Position numbers and translations under genes: made by a program. DNA of 5,440 bases, from positions 1-5,440 of the forward strand of contig JAICKT010000313.1 of assembly GCA_025927795.1 (NCBI GenBank), read 5' to 3'. Shown here piece by piece: positions 1 to 5,305 of this stretch (position 1 is its first letter; each line of letters opens with the position of its first letter). This stretch comes from Parafilimonas sp. (GTDB lineage: Bacteria > Bacteroidota > Bacteroidia > Chitinophagales > Chitinophagaceae). Under the pieces are notes generated by a model. That model saw only the letters and a list, made by a program, of their open reading frames with translations. It searched no databases and had not been told where the DNA came from.

Positions 1-116
1 AGATTGAAATTTCAAAGGCGTATGAAAAAATGCCGAACCCGGCAATTCTTGCAACACAGGAATTTATGGATGGAAAAATTTATCATCGTAAAAATGACGA
101 TGATCTTTTCCGTTAA
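1..116 (+). CDS. rpoZ: RNA polymerase omega subunit, Bacteroidota Rpb6-like type, 3' end only
   Basis: Only the last 37 codons and the stop (TAA 114-116) are in the window; the reading frame runs from base 3. The visible peptide includes ISKAYEKMPNP, then ATQEFMDGKIYHR and an acidic tail ending DDDLFR. This matches my recollection of the C-terminus of Bacteroidota omega, where a 'VSKxYEKLPKP...AxQEWLxGKIYxR' pattern is usual. Omega is a small subunit that helps RNA polymerase core assembly in the cytoplasm. Position supports the call: in many Bacteroidota this gene lies directly upstream of coaBC, as here. It is followed 20 bases later by an intrinsic terminator. The identification rests on a short fragment plus synteny, so a search with the complete gene would settle it. 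Confidence 0.8.
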   Translation, partial: IEISKAYEKMPNPAILATQEFMDGKIYHRKNDDDLFR

Positions 117-136
117 TATTTATTCAATGTAATTTT

Positions 137-164
137 AATCCTCCGATTGATCGGGGGATTTTTT
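137..164 (+). terminator. Rho-independent terminator after the omega gene
   Basis: AATCCTCCG (137-145) pairs with CGGGGGATT (152-160) as a 9-bp stem with one T·G wobble around a 6-base loop (ATTGAT). The T run 159-164 follows at once. This is a textbook intrinsic terminator for omega-gene transcripts. It ends only 6 bases before the coaBC start at 171, so coaBC must be expressed by read-through or from a promoter inside or just upstream of the hairpin. No convincing promoter was seen; the best is a weak TAATTTTA at 130-137. Confidence 0.8.
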
Positions 165-170
165 GTTTAC

Positions 171-1367
171 ATGCTGAAAGGGAAAAAAATATTATTAGGT
201 ATTACCGCAAGCATTGCTGCTTACAAATCAATATTGCTTGTAAGACTGTTGATGAAGCAAGGCGCTGAAGTAAAAGTAATTCTTACACCTGCCGCAAAAG
301 ATTTTGTATCGCCGGTTGTGTTATCAACATTATCAAAAAATGAAGTGTTGGTTGATTTATCACACAACAATGCATGGAATAATCATGTAATGCTCGGGCG
401 TTGGGCAGACGTTATGCTGATTGCGCCGTTAAGCTGCAACACGCTTGCAAAAATGGCAAACGGTTTATGCGATAATTTATTGATGGCAGTTTATCTTTCT
501 GCAACCTGCCCGGTGGTATTAGCGCCTGCAATGGATGAAGACATGTGGCATCATTCTTCAACAAAAAAAAATCTGCAGTTAGTAAAAGAATATGGTAATA
601 TTATTTTAGATGTTGAAAACGGTGAGTTAGCCAGCGGTCTTTTTGGCGAAGGAAGAATGGCTGAACCTGAAAATATTTTATTATTTATAACCGAGAATTT
701 TTTTAGAAGCGGCGAACTGAAAAATAAAAAAGCGCTGGTAACCGCCGGATCAACATACGAACCTTTGGATCCTGTGCGTTTTGTTGGAAATCACTCATCA
801 GGAAAAATGGGTTTTGCTTTAGCAGAAGCTTTGTATGAAAAAGGTGCGGATGTTACAATTGTAAGCGGACCTGTTCATCAAACAAAAAAATATGATGGCA
901 TTAGAATAATACATGTTTCAACAGCAGAAGAAATGTATAGAGTTTGTATGAATTTGCATGGCGATGTTGATATAGAAATTATGGCTGCTGCTGTTGCAGA
1001 TTATAAGCCGGCAAATGTATCCGCAGAAAAAATAAAGAAGGATAAAAAAGATTTTACGCTTTCTTTAGAAAAAACAAAAGATATTCTTACTGCTTTAGGA
1101 CAAGCAAAAAAACAAAACCAGTTTTTAGTTGGTTTTGCATTGGAAACAAATAACGAACGTGAACACGCAAAAAATAAGTTGGCAAATAAAAATGCCGACA
1201 TGATTGTTTTGAATTCCTTGCGTGATGAAAATGCAGGCTTTGGTTTTGATACAAATAAAGTTTCTGTTTTTTTTGCTGATGGTGAAGAGAAAGAACTTAA
1301 ACTTGCCGGCAAAAAAGAAATCGCTGAACAAATCGTTCAACTTATCATTCAAAAAATAAATGCTTAG
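171..1367 (+). CDS. coaBC: Bifunctional CoaBC: phosphopantothenoylcysteine decarboxylase / phosphopantothenate-cysteine ligase
   Basis: A 398-residue cytoplasmic enzyme performing two consecutive steps of coenzyme A synthesis: it joins cysteine to 4'-phosphopantothenate (CoaB), then decarboxylates the product to phosphopantetheine (CoaC, FMN-dependent). The N-terminal flavoprotein domain (about 1-180) has the GITASIAAYKS nucleotide-binding start, the catalytic His region NHVMLGRWAD (His72), a PAMDEDMW motif (119-126) and ELASGLFGEGRM (152-163). The C-terminal ligase domain (about 185-398) has AGSTYEPLDPVRF, GNHSSGKMG (206-214), AAAVADY (272-278), the KIKK lysines (287-290) and GFALETNN. Length is close to the roughly 400 residues of the E. 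coli protein. The start at 171 is chosen because an in-frame ATG at 147 lies in the terminator loop and would add eight residues foreign to the family. Relative to E. coli, the PxMN Asn is Asp122 and the flap Cys is Ser155. The 3' end overlaps porD by 8 bases. Confidence 0.96.
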   Translation: MLKGKKILLGITASIAAYKSILLVRLLMKQGAEVKVILTPAAKDFVSPVVLSTLSKNEVLVDLSHNNAWNNHVMLGRWADVMLIAPLSCNTLAKMANGLCDNLLMAVYLSATCPVVLAPAMDEDMWHHSSTKKNLQLVKEYGNIILDVENGELASGLFGEGRMAEPENILLFITENFFRSGELKNKKALVTAGSTYEPLDPVRFVGNHSSGKMGFALAEALYEKGADVTIVSGPVHQTKKYDGIRIIHVSTAEEMYRVCMNLHGDVDIEIMAAAVADYKPANVSAEKIKKDKKDFTLSLEKTKDILTALGQAKKQNQFLVGFALETNNEREHAKNKLANKNADMIVLNSLRDENAGFGFDTNKVSVFFADGEEKELKLAGKKEIAEQIVQLIIQKINA

Positions 1368-2280
1368 AAAAACTATTTTTTATATAACGCTGTTGCTTTT
1401 TTCAACTTCTCTTAACGCGCAGGAATTGCAGGGAAAAGTTGGTGTTCTTGCACAACAGGTTGGCAGCAGTGTTGATAAATCTACTTTTACAACTTTGCAA
1501 AATCAACTTACAGATTTCATCAACAAACGTAAATGGACAACCGATGTTTTTCAGTCGCAGGAAAAAATTCGCTGCAATTTTATTCTTACTATTCAAAGCG
1601 TTGATGAAAATAACATTTGCAAAGCCTCCCTTGCAATACAAGCTGCGCGACCTGTTTACAATTCGTCATATCAAACAGCCTTAATAAATTACCAGGATGC
1701 AGATATAACTTTTAAATATGTACAGTTCCAGCAAATTGAATTTAATGAGAACCGCATTCAGGGCACTGATGCATTAACGGCAAATTTGCCTGCCGTTTTT
1801 GCTTATTATGTTTATATGATTCTTGGTTTTGATTATGATTCGTTTTCACCAAAAGGTGGTGATGCATATTTTGCCAAAGCGCAAAACATTGTAAATAATG
1901 CGCCTGAAGCAAAAGAAATAAGCGGATGGAAATCTTTTGATGGCGTGCGAAACCGTTACTGGCTTGCAGAAAATTTAATGAACACCCGGTATAATAATAT
2001 TCATGACATTATTTATGATTATTACCGGCAGGGCCTTGACAATATGTACCAGGATGACGCAAGTGCACGTTCGAATATTTTAGAAGCGCTTTCTGCTTTA
2101 CAGGATTTTAATCAACAAAACCCAAACACCATGATTGAACAATTTTTTGTGCAGGGCAAATCGCAGGAATATATAGGCATATTTAAAAAAAGTGATCCTG
2201 AAGACCGTACGCAGGCCATACAAATACTTTCTACGCTTGATGTTTCGAATGCAGCAAACTATAAGCAGGAATTGCAATGA
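1360..2280 (+). CDS. porD: Type IX secretion-associated protein PorD (DUF4835 family)
   Basis: A 306-residue exported protein with a Sec signal peptide (Lys4, hydrophobic residues 5-16, likely cleavage after SLNA at 20). The mature part fits DUF4835: early TFTTLQNQLTDFINKRKW (42-59), the REKIxC-like segment QEKIRCNF (67-74), ARPVYNSSYQT (96-106), then NLPAVFAYYVYMILGFDYDS (142-161) with the GGDAYF turn and a GW at 189-190. The rest looks mainly helical. The family is annotated as PorD, a periplasmic or outer-membrane-associated component linked to the type IX secretion system of Bacteroidota; its exact mechanism is not established to my knowledge. The ATG overlaps the last 8 bases of coaBC, and the stop overlaps the next gene by 4 bases (ATGA), suggesting translational coupling. 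The coaBC–porD pairing is common in the phylum. The family call is strong; the functional role is inferred from family annotation. Confidence 0.85.
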   Translation: MLRKTIFYITLLLFSTSLNAQELQGKVGVLAQQVGSSVDKSTFTTLQNQLTDFINKRKWTTDVFQSQEKIRCNFILTIQSVDENNICKASLAIQAARPVYNSSYQTALINYQDADITFKYVQFQQIEFNENRIQGTDALTANLPAVFAYYVYMILGFDYDSFSPKGGDAYFAKAQNIVNNAPEAKEISGWKSFDGVRNRYWLAENLMNTRYNNIHDIIYDYYRQGLDNMYQDDASARSNILEALSALQDFNQQNPNTMIEQFFVQGKSQEYIGIFKKSDPEDRTQAIQILSTLDVSNAANYKQELQ

Positions 2281-2630
2281 GTAAAATATTTTTTGCCATA
2301 ATTGTTTTGCTTTTTTTTATTAGATGTACACCGGAAGATAAAAAAATACCTGCGGAAGTTTTACCTGTTGATACAATGAAAATTATCGTTTGGCATTTAA
2401 TTGAAGCCGGAGACTATGCAACTTTTTTAAAAGAAAAAGACACCACTATTAAATCGCTCGATACAAAATATTTTACTGAAGTGTTAAAACTTCATCATCT
2501 TAATAAAGATGATTTTTTTAAAAGTTTCAATTTTTATCAAACACATCCATACTTTAATAATGTTTTGTTTGATTCTATTAATGCTTATGCATCACGGCAG
2601 CGAAATCAGATGTATAAATTCAGACAATAA
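2277..2630 (+). CDS. Small DUF4296-like putative lipoprotein
   Basis: A 117-residue protein whose ATG overlaps the porD stop as ATGA, so it is very probably cotranscribed and translationally coupled. It opens with a hydrophobic signal-like segment (residues 4-15) followed by Cys17 in FFIRCTPED, consistent with a lipoprotein, although Arg at -1 and Phe at -3 make a poor lipobox. Acidic residues just after the Cys (Glu20, Asp21) recall the surface-export signals reported for some Bacteroidota lipoproteins; this is only suggestive. The rest fits the DUF4296 pattern: a VLPVDTMK segment (28-35), a LIEAGDYA helix (42-49), then a helix-turn-helix-like KLHHLNKDDFFKSFNFYQTH (71-90) and an Asp-rich final helix. 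Biochemical function is unknown. Placement behind porD hints at an envelope or secretion role. recN, often next after porD in this phylum, is not here. Confidence 0.75.
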   Translation: MSKIFFAIIVLLFFIRCTPEDKKIPAEVLPVDTMKIIVWHLIEAGDYATFLKEKDTTIKSLDTKYFTEVLKLHHLNKDDFFKSFNFYQTHPYFNNVLFDSINAYASRQRNQMYKFRQ

Positions 2631-2729
2631 TTTTCTCTCATCATGCTTTAGGTTTTCTTTAAGCAATTTCATTTTGTTAAGCACGTTTTTGGTTAACACA
2701 TAAAGAAGTTATAAATCAAAAAACAACGT

Positions 2730-3323
2730 ATGAAAAAAATTATTTTCTTCTTATTAATCGCTACAACCTATGCTGCAGTCTCATCAGCTCAATCGTTTCA
2801 TGTTGGTGCCAAGTTAGGTGCTAACCTCGGAAAGATTGATGGTGAATCTTTCAAACAGGAATATAACCTCAGTTACTTAGCTGGTATTTATGTTGATTTA
2901 GGGATTGGAAAGAATTGGGGTATAGAACCAGAATTACTCTTTAGTCAAACCAATGCAAAAATTGATTCTGGATTTAGAGCTGTTTATGAAAATGCTCCAA
3001 ACTCAATATTTGGAAGTAAAGCGCATTTCAATTATTTAAGTGTTCCAATTTTATTAAATCTAAATGCCGGTAAGTTGCTTACGTTTCAATTAGGTCCTCA
3101 GTTTAGTATTCGAATGAACAAAGATGAAAAGCTTACAACAAACGTTGGCAATGCTGTGAAAGGCGGCGATCTTGCGGCTGTACTTGGCGCGAGAGTAAAT
3201 CTTGGTGCATTAAATGTATTTGGACGCTACAATATTGGGTTGAAGAATATTAATGATATAGGCGATCAGCAAAAATGGAAAAACCAGGCGATTCAATTAG
3301 GGCTTGGCTTAAAAATTTTATAA
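2730..3323 (+). CDS. Outer-membrane beta-barrel protein (porin-like, PF13568 type)
   Basis: A 197-residue protein with a clear Sec signal peptide: Lys2-Lys3, hydrophobic core IIFFLLIATTYAAV, cleavage after VSSA at 20, leaving a mature N-terminus QSFHVG. The mature chain alternates polar and hydrophobic residues as in short beta-barrels. Typical strands include FHVGAKLGANLGKI (23-36), LSYLAGIYVDLGI (48-59), WGIEPELLFSQ (63-73), FNYLSVPILLNLNAG (100-114), FQLGPQFSIRM (119-129), AAVLGARVNLG (149-159), LNVFGRYNIGLKNI (161-174) and a final IQLGLGLKIL. This fits the roughly 8-stranded 'outer membrane protein beta-barrel' family very common in Bacteroidota. The last residue is Leu, not the usual aromatic. 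It is flanked by a 99-base gap and a strong terminator, so it looks monocistronic. Ligand or role cannot be told from sequence. Confidence 0.88.
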   Translation: MKKIIFFLLIATTYAAVSSAQSFHVGAKLGANLGKIDGESFKQEYNLSYLAGIYVDLGIGKNWGIEPELLFSQTNAKIDSGFRAVYENAPNSIFGSKAHFNYLSVPILLNLNAGKLLTFQLGPQFSIRMNKDEKLTTNVGNAVKGGDLAAVLGARVNLGALNVFGRYNIGLKNINDIGDQQKWKNQAIQLGLGLKIL

Positions 3324-3341
3324 TCATAAATATCAGGAGTT

Positions 3342-3372
3342 AAAGCATCACATTTTTATGTGGTGCTTTTTT
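3342..3372 (+). terminator. Rho-independent terminator after the beta-barrel gene
   Basis: AAAGCATCACAT (3342-3353) pairs with ATGTGGTGCTTT (3358-3369) as a 12-bp stem with a single T·G wobble and a 4-base T loop. The T run continues 3367-3372. It sits 18 bases after the beta-barrel stop codon and marks the end of that transcript. It also contains the ATG at 3360, the most upstream in-frame start of the next gene, which argues that this ATG is not used. Confidence 0.88.
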
Positions 3373-3394
3373 GTTTTATCGATGTTGTGAATGA

Positions 3395-3421
3395 TTGCCC
3401 GCAGCTTAATATTTACATTTG
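3395..3421 (+). promoter_or_regulatory. Candidate Bacteroidota-type promoter for the lyase–GSCFA unit
   Basis: TACATTTG at 3414-3421 is an exact match to the Bacteroidota -7 consensus TAnnTTTG. A TTG at 3395-3397 could serve as the -33 element, but the 16-base spacer is shorter than the usual 19 or so. It lies downstream of the terminator and 4 bases before the ATG at 3426, so the expected transcript start would fall at or next to the start codon. The short motif could occur by chance in AT-rich DNA. Confidence 0.4.
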
Positions 3422-3425
3422 CTAT

Positions 3426-4283
3426 ATGCAGGAAAAGATAAAATTGATTGAATGCCCACGGGATGCTATGCAGGGCTGGCAACATTTTATTCCAACAGAA
3501 AAAAAGATTGAATACATAAACAGTTTATTAAAAATTGGATTTAATACAATTGATTTTGGAAGTTTTGTTTCGCCAAAAGCAATTCCGCAAATGGCGGATA
3601 CAAAAGAAGTAATTAGGAATCTGGAATTAGGAAACAAAAAAACAAAATTGCTTGCAATTATTGCGAACGAACGTGGCGCTGAAGATGCAGTTCAGTTTGA
3701 TGAAATTACTTATTTAGGTTTTCCTTTTTCTATCTCACCAACATTCCAACAAAAAAATACAAACAGCACAATTGAGCAAAGCTTACAACGCGTAGAAAAT
3801 ATTTCCATATTGTGCGATAAGAATAAAAAAAAGTTAGTTATTTATTTAAGCATGGCATTTGGCAATCCTTATCATGATGAATACAATGCAGAAATTCTTT
3901 TGCACTGGGCAGATGAAATGGTAAAAAGAAATATTAGCATTATTTCTCTTGCAGATACAGTTGGCGTTGCAACGGCTGAACAAATTTCTTTTGCATGCAA
4001 TACTTTAATTCCGAAATATGAAAATGCAGAATTTGGTGTGCATTTACATTCATCATTAAAAAACAGGGAAGAGAAATTAGAAGCTGCTTTGCAAGCTGGC
4101 TGTAAACGGTTTGATGGTGCATTAAAAGGTATTGGCGGCTGCCCCATGGCGCAAGATGAACTGGTTGGAAATATGGATACTGTTTTTATGATAAATTATT
4201 TTAAAAAGGATAATTTAATTACCGAGATTAATGAAGATGCTTTAACAGAAAGCCTGCGCATTGCATCTGAAATTTTTATTTAA
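3426..4283 (+). CDS. Hydroxymethylglutaryl-CoA lyase-like protein (DRE-TIM metallolyase)
   Basis: A 285-residue cytoplasmic TIM-barrel enzyme. HMG-CoA lyase cleaves HMG-CoA to acetoacetate and acetyl-CoA in leucine breakdown. The family's active-site features are visible: PRDAMQ (11-16) with Arg12 and metal-ligand Asp13; the metal ligands His206 and His208 in GVHLHSS; GGCPMAQDELVGN (237-249) with catalytic Cys239 and metal-ligand Asn249. TIDFGSFVSPKAIPQMAD (41-58) and SLADTVG (174-180) also fit. Two points differ from textbook HMG-CoA lyases: PRDAMQG replaces PRDGLQN, and GCPMA replaces GCP(F/Y)A. I recall this 'ECPRDAMQG' form as common in Bacteroidota homologues. The start at 3426 is preferred because the 22 extra residues from the ATG at 3360 would come from terminator and promoter DNA; the next in-frame Met (residue 15) would delete the Arg-Asp motif. 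The following gene starts 8 bases after its stop. Substrate is inferred from family only. Confidence 0.85.
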   Translation: MQEKIKLIECPRDAMQGWQHFIPTEKKIEYINSLLKIGFNTIDFGSFVSPKAIPQMADTKEVIRNLELGNKKTKLLAIIANERGAEDAVQFDEITYLGFPFSISPTFQQKNTNSTIEQSLQRVENISILCDKNKKKLVIYLSMAFGNPYHDEYNAEILLHWADEMVKRNISIISLADTVGVATAEQISFACNTLIPKYENAEFGVHLHSSLKNREEKLEAALQAGCKRFDGALKGIGGCPMAQDELVGNMDTVFMINYFKKDNLITEINEDALTESLRIASEIFI

Positions 4284-4291
4284 TTATTGCG

Positions 4292-5305
4292 ATGCAGTTT
4301 TTTACTACCATAAATATTAAACCTTTAGAACCATCAATAACTTATCGGGATAAAATTTTATTGATTGGTTCATGCTTTACAGAACACATCGGCAATTTTT
4401 TAAGTGATGTGAAATTTAATGTGTTGCAAAATCCAAATGGAATTTTGTTCGATCCAATCAGTGTTTCAACAAGTCTTGTCAGTTATATTCAAAACAAACA
4501 ATATAAAGAAGAACAATTATTTTATTTGAATGAAAGCTGGAATAGCTGGCAACATCACAGCCGCTTTTCAAACATTGATAAAGATGCATGTTTAAAAAAT
4601 ATTAATCAATCACAAAACACTGCACATAATTTTTTAAAAAAAGCAGATTGGCTAATTATTACGTTGGGTTCCGCATTTACTTATAAGCTTGTAGCTGCTT
4701 CTCCCCTCGCCACCTCGTGGAGAGGGGCTGCGGGTGAGGGAGTCGCAAATTGTCACAAGGCACCCGCACAAAATTTTGTAAAACATCTTAATACAATTGA
4801 AGAAATTATAACTGCATTCGATTCTGCGATTCACCAATTATTTCATTTCAATAATAAATTGAAAATAATTTTTACGATAAGTCCTGTAAGACATTTAAGA
4901 GATGGTGTAGTTGATAATAATCGCAGTAAAGCAAGGTTGATTGAAGCTGTGCATCATCTAATAAATAAATTCGACAAGCTTTATTATTTTCCTGCTTATG
5001 AATTAGTAATTGATGTATTGCGCGATTATCGCTTTTACGATGTTGATCTTGCACACCCCAATTATGCAGCTACACAATTTGTACTGGAAAATTTTTCTGC
5101 AAATTGTTTTAATGATTCAACGAGAGAATTAATGGAAGAAATAAAAAAAATAATGATTGCAAAAAAACATAAGCCTTTTAATCCGCAATCGCAGTTACAT
5201 AAAAAATTTCTAGAACAACAGCTTGCAAAAACAAAACGTTTACAAACTGAATATCCTTATCTTGATTTAAAAAAAGAGATTGAATATTTTGAAGATAATA
5301 ATTAA
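4292..5305 (+). CDS. GSCFA-family protein (SGNH-hydrolase-like), with an in-frame repeat insertion
   Basis: A 337-residue protein with no signal peptide. The family-defining N-terminal motif appears as LLIGSCFTEHIGNFL (23-37), Thr replacing the usual Ala of GSCFA, followed by NPNGILFDPIS (47-57). Further conserved blocks are ITLGSAF (123-129), VANCHKAPAQNF (151-162), FTISPVRHLRDG (194-205) and DLAHPNYAA (252-260). The last resembles the Asp-x-x-His block of SGNH/GDSL esterases, with Ser27 of the GSC motif as the likely nucleophile equivalent; this is inference, as the family is functionally uncharacterised to my knowledge. The C-terminus is a charged, probably helical tail. Residues about 135-149 (ASPLATSWRGAAGEG region) are encoded by a GC-rich palindrome and look inserted: in family members as I recall them, YxL is followed within about six residues by V-A-N-C-H-K. 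The frame is kept, so the gene is probably still functional. It starts 8 bases after the lyase gene, implying cotranscription, and its stop overlaps the converging plsX-like stop. Confidence 0.88.
   Translation: MQFFTTINIKPLEPSITYRDKILLIGSCFTEHIGNFLSDVKFNVLQNPNGILFDPISVSTSLVSYIQNKQYKEEQLFYLNESWNSWQHHSRFSNIDKDACLKNINQSQNTAHNFLKKADWLIITLGSAFTYKLVAASPLATSWRGAAGEGVANCHKAPAQNFVKHLNTIEEIITAFDSAIHQLFHFNNKLKIIFTISPVRHLRDGVVDNNRSKARLIEAVHHLINKFDKLYYFPAYELVIDVLRDYRFYDVDLAHPNYAATQFVLENFSANCFNDSTRELMEEIKKIMIAKKHKPFNPQSQLHKKFLEQQLAKTKRLQTEYPYLDLKKEIEYFEDNN
4701..4742. repeat. GC-rich palindromic repeat (REP/RPE-like) embedded in a coding region
   Basis: This 42-base stretch has 31 G/C bases in an otherwise AT-rich gene. 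CCCCTC (4703-4708) pairs with GAGGGG (4722-4727), extended past a G·A mismatch by CCAC (4710-4713) with GTGG (4717-4720) around a CTC loop. A second right arm, GGGTGAGGGAG (4732-4742), can compete for the same left arm: CTCCC 4701-4705 pairs with GGGAG 4738-4742, then TC with GA, a G·T wobble and CC with GG. Composition and layout resemble dispersed 'CTCACCC...CCCCTCTCC...GGAGAGGGG' repeats that I recall from many bacterial genomes including Bacteroidota. It is read in frame within the GSCFA gene. Whether it is multicopy here cannot be seen from one window. Confidence 0.75.

Noticed and set aside
147..170. Upstream in-frame ATG for coaBC at 147
   Set aside because: It lies in the loop of the intrinsic terminator, and the added residues (MIGGFFVY) are encoded by the stem and T run. 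The family N-terminus fits the ATG at 171.
1001..1352. Minus-strand open frames opposite coaBC
   Set aside because: They are Lys/Phe/Ser-rich mirror frames of the AT-rich, Lys-rich end of coaBC, with no family features.
2645..2664. Possible terminator hairpin (GCTT...AAGC) after the DUF4296-like gene
   Set aside because: Only four solid base pairs before a mismatch, and no clean T run follows. It is too weak to call.
2659..2683. Direct repeat TTAAGCA at 2659-2665 and 2677-2683, 18 bases apart
   Set aside because: A 7-base AT-rich repeat is easily due to chance. Operator-like spacing is not enough without a conserved pattern.
2509..2703. Overlapping plus-strand open frame behind the DUF4296-like gene
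   Set aside because: It is out of frame within the real gene over most of its length, has no recognisable domain, and its composition is that of AT-rich shadow reading.
2688..2717. Possible promoter for the beta-barrel gene: TTTG 2688-2691 and TATAAATC 2710-2717
   Set aside because: The spacing of 18 is plausible, but the -7 part matches TAnnTTTG only at the TA, so the support is too weak to list as a feature.
3360..3425. Upstream in-frame ATG for the lyase gene at 3360
   Set aside because: It falls in the right arm of a strong terminator, and the 22 extra residues do not match the family start, which fits ATG 3426.
4652..4837. Minus-strand open frame of 61 codons containing SPSPRGGEG
   Set aside because: It is the antisense reading of the GSCFA gene. 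The Arg/Gly/Pro-rich part is just the GC-rich palindrome read backwards.
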